From assembly GCF_011078175.1 (NCBI RefSeq), contig NZ_JAALCJ010000002.1:124001-188000 (forward strand): a stretch of DNA of 64,000 nt. Direction: 5' to 3'. Shown here one piece after another: positions 38,816 through 48,150 of this stretch. Position numbers and translations under genes: made by a program. This DNA is from Enterobacter cloacae (GTDB taxonomy: Bacteria; Pseudomonadota; Gammaproteobacteria; Enterobacterales; Enterobacteriaceae). The notes below the pieces were generated by a model that saw only the letters and a program-made list of their open reading frames with translations, was not told where the DNA came from and made no database searches. Each line of letters starts with the position of its first letter. Within the stretch, counting starts at the first letter, position 1.

Positions 38816-39328
38816 TTATTTCTTTAAATGGGGATGGAAATTACACGGACGGGTTCGGGCATCCAGCTGGGGGGCAATAATGTTTTCCCACGCGGTGCGG
38901 CAGGCTTTGGTCGACCCCGGCATGGCGAAAATCAACGTCTTGTTCGCCATCCCCGCGACGGCACGTGACTGAAGCGTAGAGGTGCCAATCTCTTCAAACG
39001 AGAGCATGCGAAACACTTCGCCGAAGCCTTCCACTTCGCGATCGAACAGCGGGATCAGTGCTTCTGGCGCCTGGTCGCCTGCGGTAAAGCCGGTGCCGCC
39101 AGCGATCAGCACCACCTGGACGTCATCGCTCGCAATCCACTGTGAGACCTGTGCGCGAATGGCGTAACGGTTTTCTTTAACGATCGCTTTATCAACGATC
39201 TGGTGTCCGGCTTCGTGTGCCGCCTCGCGCAGCCAGTGACCGGAGGTATCATCCTCTTCACCACGACGTTCGGAAACGGTAAGAATAGCAATGCGTGTTG
39301 GGATAAATTCCGCGCTTACCTGACTCAT
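38816..39328 (-). CDS. moaB: MoaB molybdenum cofactor biosynthesis protein
   Basis: MogA/MoaB-family protein of 170 residues with the molybdopterin-binding fold. The GGTGF (AGGTGFTAGD) loop and the C-terminal FAMPGSTKACRTAWENI are conserved. In E. coli it is dispensable, MogA being the active adenylyltransferase. Second gene of moaABCDE, 24 bases after moaA. Confidence 0.95.
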   Translation of the reverse strand: MSQVSAEFIPTRIAILTVSERRGEEDDTSGHWLREAAHEAGHQIVDKAIVKENRYAIRAQVSQWIASDDVQVVLIAGGTGFTAGDQAPEALIPLFDREVEGFGEVFRMLSFEEIGTSTLQSRAVAGMANKTLIFAMPGSTKACRTAWENIIAPQLDARTRPCNFHPHLKK

Positions 39329-39352
39329 CTTCTGGTTCCTTCTAAAGCCTGA

Positions 39353-40342
39353 TTACCCGCCGATATAGGACAGGTTCTGAGTAATACCGGTGTTGCCCTG
39401 ATGCAGGAAATGGGTCTGCTTTTTGTGCGTCAGCGCCTCGGAAATGCGCGCTTCAAGCGCGTCCTGTTGGACGTCATCTTCCAGCAAATCGCGCAGATCG
39501 ACGCCGCCATCCCCGAACAGGCAAAGATGGAGCTTGCCGACGGAGGAGACGCGCAGGCGGTTGCAGCTGGCACAGAAGTCTTTTTCGTAAGGCATGATTA
39601 GGCCGATTTCGCCTTCATAATCCGGATGACAAAAGACCTGCGCCGGGCCATCGCTGCGCTGGCGGATCTGGTGGATCCAGCCGCGTTTCAGCAGTTCGTC
39701 GCGCAGGACCATGCCGGAGATATGATGGCGACGGAACAGCTCGCTGCCCTCCCCGGTCTCCATCAGTTCAATAAAACGCAGTTGAATGCGGCGCGGTTTT
39801 ATCCACGCCAGGAAGGTGTCCAGCTGATGGTGGTTCACATCACGCATCAACACGGTATTGACTTTGACCTTGTCGAAACCGGCGGTGAATGCGGCATCGA
39901 TGCCGTCCATCACCTGGCGGAACTTGTCCTGGCCGGTAATGGCGTGGAACTGACGGGCGTCAAGGCTATCAACGCTGACGTTAATCGCCGTCAGCCCCGC
40001 ATCGCGCCAGTTCGCCACGTCACGCGCCATGCGGTAACCGTTGGTGGTCACCGCAATCTGGCGGATACGCTCGTTTTCACGCACGGCGGCGATGATGTCA
40101 GGGAAATCACGACGCAGGGAAGGCTCTCCCCCGGTCAGACGCACTTTTTCCGTGCCGAGTTCAGAGAACGCGCGCGTGACGCGGCGTACTTCATCCACGG
40201 AGAGAAAGCCGTTGTTGGTGACGCTGCCGGGCTTGTAGCCGTCGGGCAGGCAGTAGGTGCAACGGAAGTTGCACACGTCGGTAATCGACAGACGTAAGTA
40301 GAAAAACTTACGCGCGAAAGCATCAGTAAGTTGTGAAGCCAT
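39353..40342 (-). CDS. moaA: MoaA GTP 3',8-cyclase
   Basis: Radical SAM enzyme of 329 residues that performs the first committed step of molybdenum cofactor synthesis with MoaC. The SAM-cluster cysteines are Cys24, Cys28 and Cys31 (CNFRCTYC); the second cluster ligands lie in CASCNRLR and the following LHLCLF; the C-terminal Gly-Gly (SYIGG) needed for activity is present. The start MASQLTDAF matches E. coli; the frame continues 30 codons upstream through the structured leader, which is therefore non-coding. First gene of the operon, preceded by a probable Moco riboswitch and ModE site. Confidence 0.97.
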   Translation of the reverse strand: MASQLTDAFARKFFYLRLSITDVCNFRCTYCLPDGYKPGSVTNNGFLSVDEVRRVTRAFSELGTEKVRLTGGEPSLRRDFPDIIAAVRENERIRQIAVTTNGYRMARDVANWRDAGLTAINVSVDSLDARQFHAITGQDKFRQVMDGIDAAFTAGFDKVKVNTVLMRDVNHHQLDTFLAWIKPRRIQLRFIELMETGEGSELFRRHHISGMVLRDELLKRGWIHQIRQRSDGPAQVFCHPDYEGEIGLIMPYEKDFCASCNRLRVSSVGKLHLCLFGDGGVDLRDLLEDDVQQDALEARISEALTHKKQTHFLHQGNTGITQNLSYIGG

Positions 40343-40450
40343 GTACACCTTTCCAGATCGGGAGGCACAGTCATTTCTTTCTGTACCCTGGTGGCACATC
40401 CGCCACGGCCAGGGCGCCATATCTCTCGACACAGGCGCCAGGGCTAGAGT
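40343..40450 (-). promoter_or_regulatory. Moco (molybdenum cofactor) riboswitch-type leader of moaA
   Basis: The moaA leader contains a strong hairpin at 40386-40414 (CCCTGG-CC-GTGGC ... GCCAC-CAGGG) and two GGCGCC palindromes at 40413-40418 and 40434-40439 that can pair with each other, enclosing GAGAGATAT. E. coli moaA has the founding member of the Moco RNA motif in this place. Identity rests on position and structure; covariance search was not possible. Confidence 0.65.
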
Positions 40451-40524
40451 GTATGTTTTCAGTTTTGAAAACGTGGTTATGGCGATAGTAGCGTGGAAAT
40501 CGTCACTTCGCCATTATCGGTTTT

Positions 40525-40548
40525 CGCTATATAAATTTATACATAACG
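40525..40548. promoter_or_regulatory. ModE site upstream of moaA
   Basis: CGCTATATA-N6-TACATAACG is a 24-bp imperfect inverted repeat with the same length and outer bases as the modA operator at 63510-63533. In E. coli molybdate-loaded ModE activates moaA from such a site. Lies about 185 bases before the moaA ATG. Confidence 0.72.
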
Positions 40549-40689
40549 ATGTTATCGTGCATTTTCACTACAGAATACGCAAAAACAGCGCTTTCGCATT
40601 GATATACATCATTATGGATGGTGAGAGGCATCGTCTTTTAGGAGTAGTTGCGTTACTGTGACGCAAGCTTAACAGGATAAGGAATAGGT

Positions 40690-41598
40690 ATGCGCAATCG
40701 CACTTTTGCGGATCTGGACCGCGTGGTCGCTCTTGGCGGGGGTCACGGTCTGGGACGGGTCATGTCGTCGTTATCGTCACTGGGCTCGCGCCTGACGGGC
40801 ATCGTGACAACAACGGACAACGGCGGCTCAACCGGGCGGATCCGACGCGCTGAAGGCGGGATTGCCTGGGGTGACATGCGCAATTGCCTCAACCAGCTCA
40901 TCACGGAGCCCAGCGTAGCTTCAGCGATGTTTGAGTACCGTTTTGGCGGGAATGGCGAACTTTCAGGCCATAACCTTGGAAATTTGATGTTAAAGGCGCT
41001 GGATCACCTGAGCGTGCGCCCTCTGGAAGCGATTAATTTAATTCGTAACCTGCTAAAGGTGGATGCTTTCCTGATCCCGATGTCCGAACAGCCGGTGGAT
41101 TTGATGGCGATCGATGCCGACGATCACGAAGTGTATGGTGAAGTGAATATCGACCAGCTCCTCCTGCCGCCAAAAGAGCTGATGACCTACCCCAGCGTAC
41201 CCGCAACGCGCGAAGCGGTAGAAGCGATTGGCGAGGCCGATTTGATCCTGATTGGGCCGGGGAGTTTTTATACCAGCCTGATGCCGCTCCTGCTGGTCAA
41301 AGAGCTGGCGCAGGCGCTGCGCAGAACGCCTGCGCCCATGGTCTATATCGGTAATTTAGGCCGCGAACTTAGCCCGGCGGCGGCAAGCCTGTCGCTGGCG
41401 GACAAGCTGAACCTGATGGAACAGTACGTCGGTAAAAAAATTATCGACGGCGTCGTGGTTGGGCCGAAAGTGGATGTGACGGGGATTGGCGATCGCGTGG
41501 TGGTGCAGGAGCCGCTGGAAGCCAGCGATATTAAATATCGCCACGATCGCCACCTGCTGCGCGAGGCGCTGGAGAAGGCGATTCAGGCATTAGGTTAG
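40690..41598 (+). CDS. ybhK: YbhK, gluconeogenesis factor / YvcK-CofD family protein
   Basis: Protein of 302 residues (same as E. coli YbhK) in the YvcK branch of the CofD-like superfamily. Nucleotide-binding stretches [13 protein letters not shown] and [10 protein letters not shown] near the N-terminus are conserved. B. subtilis YvcK binds UDP-sugars and affects carbon use and cell shape; the E. coli role is unclear. RBS AAGGAATAGGT before ATG. Divergent from moaA and convergent with uvrB. Confidence 0.94.
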   Translation: MRNRTFADLDRVVALGGGHGLGRVMSSLSSLGSRLTGIVTTTDNGGSTGRIRRAEGGIAWGDMRNCLNQLITEPSVASAMFEYRFGGNGELSGHNLGNLMLKALDHLSVRPLEAINLIRNLLKVDAFLIPMSEQPVDLMAIDADDHEVYGEVNIDQLLLPPKELMTYPSVPATREAVEAIGEADLILIGPGSFYTSLMPLLLVKELAQALRRTPAPMVYIGNLGRELSPAAASLSLADKLNLMEQYVGKKIIDGVVVGPKVDVTGIGDRVVVQEPLEASDIKYRHDRHLLREALEKAIQALG

Positions 41599-41607
41599 GT
41601 TCGTTTT

Positions 41608-41724
41608 GTGCGGCCTGATGCCCTCACTCCGGCCCTCTCCCACGGGGCTGAGGGTTCCCCACAAAATAATGCCTGCACAGACGGCCCCCTCTCCCTTGAG
41701 GGAGAGGGCTGGGGTGAGGGGGAA
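41608..41724. repeat. Dispersed palindromic repeat, copy 3 (interrupted)
   Basis: Starts GTGCGGCCTGATGCCCTCAC, then GGCCCTCTCCCACGGGG, but the expected GAGAGGG is replaced by CTGAGGGTTCCCC and about 35 unrelated bases before the second stem CCCTCTCCCTTGAGGGAGAGGG and the end GGGGTGAGGGGGAAC. It forms the left edge of the 422-bp segment described separately. Confidence 0.75.
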
Positions 41725-42071
41725 CATACGGCTCTGGTGGTCATTCCCTTCACCTTATGTTCCCTGCTACTCTGTCACGACATGAGCGGTGAACGTGCCA
41801 GGGTGGCTCAGTCGCCACCATCCTGGCGACCCGGGCTCCCGGCAGATAATCGCCGCTTCGCGGTTCCCTCGGCTTATTCCTTCCGGCTTATCGGCGACGG
41901 GCGGAGGTAATATCCCTGTAAAGCCCGCCCTCTCGGTGCATCCCTGCGCCTCGCCCCGGCCGGAAGGCAAACGCCTCAGCGATTTACAGCCGGACCAGGA
42001 CATCGCTGAAAGCTCTCCGTTATTCTGAGGCAACGTTATCGCTTTTGCTTTCAAATTACTGGGGAACCCTC
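41650..42071. other. 422-bp segment with perfect 12-bp terminal inverted repeats between ybhK and uvrB
   Basis: Bounded by GAGGGTTCCCCA (41650-41661) and its exact complement TGGGGAACCCTC (42060-42071). The interior is GC-rich with several hairpins, for example GCCAGG-GTGGC ... GCCAC-CAT-CCTGGC at 41797-41827. An open frame of 110 codons runs on the minus strand (41767-42099) and shorter frames are open on the other strand, but there is no convincing RBS and no recognised domain. Could be a non-autonomous mobile or dispersed element rather than a gene. Confidence 0.5.
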
Positions 42072-42097
42072 TCCCACAGGGAGAGGGAGAAAACGCC
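42061..42097. repeat. Dispersed palindromic repeat, partial copy 4 (uvrB 3' side)
   Basis: CCCTCTCCCACAGGGAGAGGG followed by AGAAAAC, equal to the left half of the other copies, 14 bases from the uvrB stop. The second stem is missing. Confidence 0.75.
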
Positions 42098-42110
42098 ACC
42101 GGGCAAAAAA

Positions 42111-44126
42111 CTACGATGCCGCAATAAACAAATCCCGCAGCTGATGCAGCTGATCGCGGATTTGCGCGGCCTCTTCGAACTCCAGGTTCTGCGCGTGCTG
42201 CATCATCTGCCCTTCCAGCTCGTGGATCTTCTGCTGCAACGCTTTCGGCGTCAGCGCGACGGTATCCTCTTCCACCACTGAACGGGCCTTGCCGCGGCCT
42301 TTCGTTTTGGTCTTCGCAATATTCTGACCCAGTGCCAGAATATCCACCACCTTCTTGTTCAGCCCCTGCGGGGTGATGCCGTGCTCTTCGTTGTAGCGCT
42401 GCTGTTTCTCGCGACGGCGCTCCGTTTCGCCTATCGCTTTGGCCATCGACGGGGTAATTTTATCCCCGTACAGAATTGCCTTGCCGTTGACGTTACGCGC
42501 GGCGCGGCCAATGGTCTGGATCAGCGAGCGCTCGGAACGCAGGAAGCCTTCTTTGTCCGCGTCCAGAATCGCCACCAGCGACACCTCAGGCATATCCAGA
42601 CCTTCTCGCAGAAGGTTAATACCCACCAGCACGTCGAACTCGCCCAGACGCAGATCGCGGATGATCTCCATACGCTCCACGGTATCGATATCCGAGTGCA
42701 GATACCGCACCTTCTCGCCGTGTTCTTCCAGATATTCGGTCAAATCTTCCGCCATACGCTTGGTGAGCGTAGTAACCAGCACACGTTCATTGATGGCGGA
42801 ACGGGCACGTATTTCCGAGAGCAGGTCGTCCACCTGCGTCGCCACCGGACGCACCTCGATAATCGGATCAAGCAGCCCGGTTGGACGCACCACCTGGTCC
42901 ACCACGTCATCACCGGATTTTTCCAGCTCGTAGTTGCCCGGCGTCGCCGAGACGTAGATGGTCTGCGGAGCGAGCGCCTCAAATTCTTCAAACTTCATCG
43001 GACGGTTGTCCAGCGCTGACGGCAGCCGGAACCCGTACTCCACCAGCGTCTCTTTACGCGCGCGGTCACCGCGGTACATCCCGCCGATCTGCGGGATCGT
43101 AACGTGGGATTCGTCGATTACCAGCAGGCCGTCCGCCGGAAGGTAGTCAAACAGCGTCGGCGGCGCTTCGCCCGGCCCGCGCCCGGAGAGGTAGCGCGAG
43201 TAGTTTTCGATGCCGGAGCAGTAGCCCAGCTCGTTCATCATCTCCAGATCGAACTGGGTGCGCTGGCTCAGACGTTGCTCTTCCAGCAGCTTATTGTTCG
43301 CCAGCAGCACCTTGCGGCGGTCCGCCAGCTCGGTTTTGATCTCTTCCATCGCCTGCACGATACGCTCGCGCGGCGTTACGTAGTGCGTTTTCGGGTAGAT
43401 GGTGAAGCGCTGGATGACAGACTCAACGTGACCGGTCAACGGATCGAACAGCGACAGCCGTTCAACCTCTTCGTCGAACAGCTCAACGCGCAGCGCCATG
43501 TCGTCCGATTCCGCCGGGAAGATATCAATCACCTCGCCGCGCACACGGAAGGTTCCGCGCTGGAATGCCTGATCGTTACGGGTGTACTGCAACTCCGCCA
43601 GACGGCGCAAAATCGCACGCTGATCGATGATCATCCCCTGCGTCAGGTGCAGCATCATTTTGAGATAGAGATCCGGATCGCCCAAACCGTAGATCGCCGA
43701 CACCGAGGCCACCACCACCACATCACGGCGCTCCAGCAGCGCCTTGGTCGCCGACAAACGCATCTGCTCGATGTGTTCGTTTACCGAGGCATCTTTCTCG
43801 ATAAACGTGTCGGAGCTGGGAACGTAGGCTTCCGGCTGGTAGTAGTCGTAGTAGGAGACAAAATACTCCACCGCGTTTTCCGGAAAGAACTCTTTCATCT
43901 CACCATACAGCTGCGCCGCCAGCGTTTTGTTTGGCGCGAGGACCATGGTCGGACGCTGGAGATCGGCAATGACGTTGGCAATGGTGAACGTTTTGCCCGA
44001 ACCGGTAACCCCCAGCAGGGTCTGGTGCGCCAGTCCGTCTTCCAGCCCCTCTTCCAGGCGACGAATAGCCTCGGGCTGATCCCCGGAAGGACGGAAAGCA
44101 GAATTCAGTTTAAACGGTTTACTCAT
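42111..44126 (-). CDS. uvrB: UvrB excinuclease ABC subunit B
   Basis: Damage-verification subunit of nucleotide excision repair, 671 residues. Walker A GVTGSGKT at 39-46; the beta-hairpin region ([21 protein letters not shown]) near 92-112; helicase motifs ([16 protein letters not shown]); and the C-terminal UVR domain that binds UvrC ([26 protein letters not shown]). Normal family length. A canonical LexA box lies 78 bases before the ATG. Confidence 0.98.
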   Translation of the reverse strand: MSKPFKLNSAFRPSGDQPEAIRRLEEGLEDGLAHQTLLGVTGSGKTFTIANVIADLQRPTMVLAPNKTLAAQLYGEMKEFFPENAVEYFVSYYDYYQPEAYVPSSDTFIEKDASVNEHIEQMRLSATKALLERRDVVVVASVSAIYGLGDPDLYLKMMLHLTQGMIIDQRAILRRLAELQYTRNDQAFQRGTFRVRGEVIDIFPAESDDMALRVELFDEEVERLSLFDPLTGHVESVIQRFTIYPKTHYVTPRERIVQAMEEIKTELADRRKVLLANNKLLEEQRLSQRTQFDLEMMNELGYCSGIENYSRYLSGRGPGEAPPTLFDYLPADGLLVIDESHVTIPQIGGMYRGDRARKETLVEYGFRLPSALDNRPMKFEEFEALAPQTIYVSATPGNYELEKSGDDVVDQVVRPTGLLDPIIEVRPVATQVDDLLSEIRARSAINERVLVTTLTKRMAEDLTEYLEEHGEKVRYLHSDIDTVERMEIIRDLRLGEFDVLVGINLLREGLDMPEVSLVAILDADKEGFLRSERSLIQTIGRAARNVNGKAILYGDKITPSMAKAIGETERRREKQQRYNEEHGITPQGLNKKVVDILALGQNIAKTKTKGRGKARSVVEEDTVALTPKALQQKIHELEGQMMQHAQNLEFEEAAQIRDQLHQLRDLFIAAS

Positions 44127-44203
44127 GGGCGACGACCTGATGACAGAATAAGCGGCAGGTGAGTAATTTTACTCGTTGTGGCCAGGATTGCCAGTAAAAA
44201 ACA

Positions 44204-44219
44204 CTGGATGAAAAACCAG
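44204..44219 (-). promoter_or_regulatory. LexA box upstream of uvrB
   Basis: CTGGATGAAAAACCAG fits CTG-N10-CAG exactly, in the symmetric context ACTGG...CCAGT. The corresponding E. coli uvrB operator has the same flanks (ACTG ... CCAGT). Confidence 0.88.
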
Positions 44220-44700
44220 TAGCGTGTCAGGATATTTAGCGTAGCGCAGGGATCATGAGTGCGTTCGCGAGCCAAATTTCGACTGTGACAAAATAAAACA
44301 CCAGCCTCAGGGGGTTATCCCCAGAACTATTACTTTTTTAACATTTGTCAAGGGCGGTTATGAAAGTTTTATGGCAACAGGTGTCGCTGGCGTTAAGGGA
44401 ATTGCTTTTATCTAATTCGTTAAAAAATAAAGACTAATTTCTTAAGCCGCGTTTCGCATCAATTTGGTCGTAACCCGCGTATTCTCTCGCTTATCGCGGG
44501 TTTTCTAACTCTAATGCACAAGGTTATCCACAGGAATAGTGGATAACTGCTTCCAGCCCGTACGGCATGCACTCCAGCAAATTCCCGGTTTTTCCCACGA
44601 AGCGGCAGGAAAAAATTTTTATCGCTCTCTTTTGCCTGGAAAACGTTCATTTTTTCATAAGCGACTGGCGAGATCTTAATCACAATTCTGCCATTTGCCC
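44220..44700. other. AT-rich non-coding stretch between uvrB and the orphan ABC ATPase gene
   Basis: No supported gene. It contains a hairpin ACCCGCG ... CGCGGGT followed by TTTTC at about 44476-44506, resembling a terminator, and a perfect nine-base inverted repeat GTTATCCAC / GTGGATAAC at 44523-44547 that includes a consensus DnaA box (TTATCCACA). E. coli has no equivalent DNA here, because uvrB and bioD are neighbours. Confidence 0.5.
44523..44547. repeat. Inverted repeat with DnaA-box half sites
   Basis: GTTATCCAC-AGGAATA-GTGGATAAC, a perfect nine-base inverted repeat. The left arm plus one base is the DnaA consensus TTATCCACA; the right arm reads TTATCCACT on the other strand, one mismatch. 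Biological use unknown. Confidence 0.6.
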
Positions 44701-44722
44701 TGCACCACGAGTCGACACGCCT

Positions 44723-44739
44723 GGCACCGGAAATGTGCA
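44723..44739 (+). promoter_or_regulatory. Possible NtrC site upstream of the orphan ABC ATPase gene
   Basis: GGCACCG-GAA-ATGTGCA matches ten of the fourteen arm bases of TGCACCA-N3-TGGTGCA. Its centre is about 109 bases before the predicted sigma-54 start, a typical enhancer distance. A perfect half site TGCACCA also lies at 44701-44707. Confidence 0.5.
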
Positions 44740-44813
44740 ATTCGTATAAACGATCGGCTTTTGCGAGTGAGTTATTCCTAAAAATGGCCTTTTTTTAAAC
44801 ATGCTGGGGCTCC

Positions 44814-44829
44814 TGGCAGGCGATTTGCA
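44814..44829 (+). promoter_or_regulatory. Sigma-54 promoter of the orphan ABC ATPase gene
   Basis: TGGCAGGCGATTTGCA agrees with the sigma-54 consensus TGGCACG-N4-TTGCA, with GG at 44815-44816 and GC at 44827-44828, exactly ten bases apart. The predicted transcript start is near 44840, 35 bases before the ATG. Confidence 0.8.
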
Positions 44830-44874
44830 GACATCACTCTGTGCATCACCCCACACATTTTTAAGGAGAGACAG

Positions 44875-45597
44875 ATGTTGAGTCTGCGTGCTGTAAACCA
44901 GTTTTACGGAAGCCAACATACGCTGTGGAACGTGAATATCGATTTCCCGCAGGGCATCTGTACGGGCATTGTTGGCCTGCCTGGCATGGGTAAATCCACG
45001 CTCATGAATTGTATTACCGGAAAGGTGCCCGTCGAGAGCGGCACCATCATCTGGCATGAGGCTGGCGCGCCGCCGCGTAATTTGCTCAGCCCTGCGTCAG
45101 CACGTCTTGCCCCGCCGACGATAGGCTACGTCCCGCAGGATCGGCGGATATTTTCCCAACTGACCGTCGATGAAAATCTGCATATCGCCATACAGGCGAC
45201 GGGGAAACCCGACCCAACATCAAAAAATGATGTGTACGCCCTGTTTCCGGAGCTTTATCCGCTGCGGCAGAGCCGTGCCTCTGGGCTGTCCCCTGACGAC
45301 CAGTATCAGCTGGCCCTTGCCAGTGCGCTGGTTAATCGTCCGCGCGTGTTGATTCTGGATGAGCCCATGCATGGCGCGGGGCAAGGTTTCGCCCACAGGC
45401 TGGGACAACTGCTGGTGCGGTTGAATCGGGAGCTGGGTATGACGGTGCTGTTAGCGGAGCAACAGCTGTCGTTTATCCGCCGGGTAGCGGATCGTTTCTG
45501 CATGCTCTATCGCGGGCGTAACGTGGCACAGGGCCACGTTAACGAGCTGGATGACGACCTTATTGCGCACTGGATGGCGCGGGACATAAGGCGCTAA
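44875..45597 (+). CDS. Orphan UrtE/LivF-type ABC transporter ATPase
   Basis: ATPase subunit of 240 residues of the branched-chain amino acid/urea transporter branch (UrtE/LivF). Walker A GLPGMGKST is at 34-42, the Q-loop is VPQD (Gln88), Walker B VLILDEP is at 158-164 and the switch is AEQ (195-197), as usual in LivF/UrtE. The signature motif is degenerate: LSPDDQYQLA (138-147) in place of LSGGQQQ, and the D-loop is MHGAGQG. No permease or binding protein gene is adjacent. The gene has a strong RBS (AAGGAGAGACAG) and a consensus sigma-54 promoter, and its end overlaps bioD by 38 bases. It may serve a transporter encoded elsewhere, or be regulatory. Confidence 0.85.
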   Translation: MLSLRAVNQFYGSQHTLWNVNIDFPQGICTGIVGLPGMGKSTLMNCITGKVPVESGTIIWHEAGAPPRNLLSPASARLAPPTIGYVPQDRRIFSQLTVDENLHIAIQATGKPDPTSKNDVYALFPELYPLRQSRASGLSPDDQYQLALASALVNRPRVLILDEPMHGAGQGFAHRLGQLLVRLNRELGMTVLLAEQQLSFIRRVADRFCMLYRGRNVAQGHVNELDDDLIAHWMARDIRR

Positions 45598-46261
45598 GGT
45601 CAAGATAGCGTCCGGTTTCCGCCTGCTCTGCGCCCTCGGCAAGCCACGGGATCTCGCCGAGGCACGGCGCAGGCAGCACCCGCTTCAGCGTCGCCAGATA
45701 CTCAGCATGACGTTTACCCGGCGCAACCACGTCATTGGCAATCCACCCTGCCAGACGCAACCCGGCCTGCTGCACGGCCTGAGCGGTCAGCATGGCGTGA
45801 TTGATACAGCCAAGCTTCACGCCGACCACCAGAATGACCGGAAGCTGCTCGGCCTGCACCCAGTCAGCAAATGACTGCTCGTCGGACAGCGGGGTAAACC
45901 AGCCGCCAGCCCCCTCCACCAGCACCCAGTCGGCCTGCGCTTCCAGGTCGCGTAACCCGGAGGAGAGCACCGAAAAATCAATCGGACGATCTTCATCGGC
46001 GCTGACGATGTGCGGCGAGGTGGGTTCAGCAAAGGTATAGGGGTTCACCGCAGAATAGGCCAGCGCAAGGCCGCTGTTACGCTGTAGCGCCAGCGCATCG
46101 GTATTGCGTAAGCCTTCCGGCGTCATCTCGCTGCCGGAGGCGACGGGCTTATACCCGGCCGTTGTTTTCCCCAGCTGACGCGCCGCCTGCAACAGCGCGG
46201 CGCTGGCAACCGTTTTACCGACTTCAGTGTCCGTGCCGGTAACAAAATAACGTTCAGTCAC
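45560..46261 (-). CDS. bioD: BioD dethiobiotin synthetase
   Basis: ATP-dependent carboxylase of 233 residues that closes the ureido ring of dethiobiotin. The P-loop GTDTEVGKT is at 9-17, and conserved KPVASGSE and [11 protein letters not shown] follow. The start is taken as GTG at 46261, overlapping the end of bioC, matching the E. coli N-terminus; an ATG 15 bases upstream is possible. The C-terminus is about eight residues longer than in E. coli ([14 protein letters not shown]), and this tail overlaps the convergent orphan ABC ATPase gene. Last gene of bioBFCD. Confidence 0.95.
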   Translation of the reverse strand: MTERYFVTGTDTEVGKTVASAALLQAARQLGKTTAGYKPVASGSEMTPEGLRNTDALALQRNSGLALAYSAVNPYTFAEPTSPHIVSADEDRPIDFSVLSSGLRDLEAQADWVLVEGAGGWFTPLSDEQSFADWVQAEQLPVILVVGVKLGCINHAMLTAQAVQQAGLRLAGWIANDVVAPGKRHAEYLATLKRVLPAPCLGEIPWLAEGAEQAETGRYLDLSALCPAPSSAQ

Positions 46262-47009
46262 GTTCAATAATCCCATGAAAAAGATGATAAGAGAGCGGGA
46301 AACGGCCCCGTTCCTGCGGCCAGGCCAGCTCGAGACGCTGGAGTTGTCCGCGGGTAAGAGGTTTCTTCTCCCGTCCGGCGTGCAGGTGCGTCGCGCCTAT
46401 GCCCTTAAGAGAACGCATGGCGCTTAACGCATCGCTAAATTCGAGGGTGACGGTCTGGACTACGCTGCGATAGCGCCAGCCAGCCAGCGCCTGTATGACC
46501 TGCTCGTGCGAGAGAAACCGGTTGGCGTGCGGCTGCGCATCCACCGCCCTCCACGCCTGATTCAGCTCTGGCAACGAACTTTCCAGCAAGGTGGTAAAGG
46601 CCACCGCTCCGCCGGGCCGCGCCACGCGGTATAGCTCGCGTAGGGCCTGCGGCAGGCTGGCGCACCACTGAACCGCCAGATGGCTCCAGACGAGGTCAAA
46701 TAGCGCATCCTCCAGCGGGATGGCCTCGATATCGGCCACCAGATAACGGTCTGCTGACTGCTGCTGGCGAGCTTCATCCAGCATCTGCGCGGATAAATCC
46801 AGCGCCGTGACGTGGCTACCCGTTGCGCGCCAGTAGCGGCTATTGCCGCCTGGCCCGCAGCCAGCGTCGAGCACCTGCGCAAAACGCCCCTCACCGAGCG
46901 CGGCCAGCAGCCCGCGGGCGCTCAGGCGTTGCAGCTCATCGTGCTGTGAATAGCTTTGCGCTGCACGGCCAAACGCGGCGGCAACGGCCTGTTTATTGAC
47001 GGGAGACAT
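46254..47009 (-). CDS. bioC: BioC malonyl-ACP O-methyltransferase
   Basis: SAM-dependent methyltransferase of 251 residues that primes pimelate synthesis by masking malonyl-ACP. Motif [11 protein letters not shown], post-[10 protein letters not shown], and the family-specific [12 protein letters not shown] and [11 protein letters not shown] are present. The ATG at 47009 ([17 protein letters not shown]) matches E. coli and overlaps the 3' end of bioF by 17 bases. Confidence 0.96.
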   Translation of the reverse strand: MSPVNKQAVAAAFGRAAQSYSQHDELQRLSARGLLAALGEGRFAQVLDAGCGPGGNSRYWRATGSHVTALDLSAQMLDEARQQQSADRYLVADIEAIPLEDALFDLVWSHLAVQWCASLPQALRELYRVARPGGAVAFTTLLESSLPELNQAWRAVDAQPHANRFLSHEQVIQALAGWRYRSVVQTVTLEFSDALSAMRSLKGIGATHLHAGREKKPLTRGQLQRLELAWPQERGRFPLSYHLFHGIIERD

Positions 47010-48150
47010 ACAGTGCCTCCAGAAGCGCATCGATATCCTGCGGCTCGTGCGCTGCCGTGAGCGTCAGACGCAGGCGCGCGGTGCCTGGCGGCACGGTGGG
47101 TGGGCGGATCGCCGTGACCCACTGCCCGCGTTCTCGTAGCGTCTGTGCCAGCATCAGCGCCCGATGGTTTTCACCCACAATCACGGGCTGAATGGCGCTG
47201 TGCGAGTCGGTAAGCCGGTAAGGCAGTTCGCTTATCCCCCGGCGAAAACGCTGAATATGGTCGGCCAGGCGCGCCCGGCGTTCAGCGCCGACTTCGCCGC
47301 GGATCGCCGCAAGCGACGCAGAGAGCGCCACGGCCTGCGCCGGGGGCATGCTGGTGCTGTAGATCAGGTGCCGGGCGAACTGCACCAGGTAATCGGCCAC
47401 CGGCTCGCTGCACAACACCGCGGCGCCGCTGACGCCGAAGCCCTTGCCGAAAGTGATCACCAGCAGTTCCGGCCTGACACGTTGCTGGTGTGCGCTTCCG
47501 CGCCCCTCCTCGCCGGTGACGCCAATGCCGTGGGCATCGTCGACCAGCAGCCAGGCGTTCTGCTGTTTTGCGACGTCATGCAAGGTGGCAAGGGGCGCGC
47601 TGTCGCCATCCATGCTGAATACCCCTTCCGTCACCGCCAGCTGAAGCCCTGAACAGGGTTTACCCAGCAGAACGTTCAGCTGAGAGGCATCGTTATGGGC
47701 ATAACGCCGCAGCTGCGCCGGGCTGAGACTGGCCGCTTCAAGCAGGGACGCATGGCTCAGGCGGTCCGCGATGATGCGGTCATCTTTGCCCATCAGGGCG
47801 GCAATCACCGCCTGATTCGCGGCAAAACCGGAGATAAACAGCAGCGCCCGCGGGTAACCCAGCCAGTCGGCCAGCTCTTCCTCCAGCGCCTGATGCGCCG
47901 TGGTATAGCCGCTGACGTGCCCGGAGCCACCGCTGCCCACGCCGTAACGATCCGCGCCCTGCTGCCAGGCACGAACGATCTGCGGGTGCTGGCTCAGGCC
48001 CAGATAATCGTTGCTGGAGAAATTACAGAACCGCTTTCCTTCCCGGGTGAGAAAACGGCCTGCACCGTTTTCCACTACCCTGCGAACCCGAAACGCATCC
48101 GCCGTCCGCCGCTCGTCGAGCGCGGTCCTGATACGTGTCTGCCAGGTCAT
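46993..48150 (-). CDS. bioF: BioF 8-amino-7-oxononanoate synthase
   Basis: PLP enzyme of 385 residues condensing pimeloyl-ACP with alanine. The PLP lysine is Lys236 in [11 protein letters not shown], and the [18 protein letters not shown] stretch carries the cofactor Asp and His. Family length is normal. Start overlaps the bioB stop by four bases. Confidence 0.97.
   Translation of the reverse strand: MTWQTRIRTALDERRTADAFRVRRVVENGAGRFLTREGKRFCNFSSNDYLGLSQHPQIVRAWQQGADRYGVGSGGSGHVSGYTTAHQALEEELADWLGYPRALLFISGFAANQAVIAALMGKDDRIIADRLSHASLLEAASLSPAQLRRYAHNDASQLNVLLGKPCSGLQLAVTEGVFSMDGDSAPLATLHDVAKQQNAWLLVDDAHGIGVTGEEGRGSAHQQRVRPELLVITFGKGFGVSGAAVLCSEPVADYLVQFARHLIYSTSMPPAQAVALSASLAAIRGEVGAERRARLADHIQRFRRGISELPYRLTDSHSAIQPVIVGENHRALMLAQTLRERGQWVTAIRPPTVPPGTARLRLTLTAAHEPQDIDALLEALYVSRQ

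Noticed and set aside
41767..42099. 110-codon minus-strand open frame in the ybhK-uvrB gap as a gene
   Set aside because: The region is GC-rich and open in several frames, the frame runs into the dispersed repeat, no RBS or domain is recognisable, and hairpins dominate the sequence. Described as a non-coding segment instead.
44459..44740. 93-codon minus-strand open frame before the orphan ABC gene
   Set aside because: No RBS, no similarity, and it covers the proposed NtrC site and the DnaA-box repeat.
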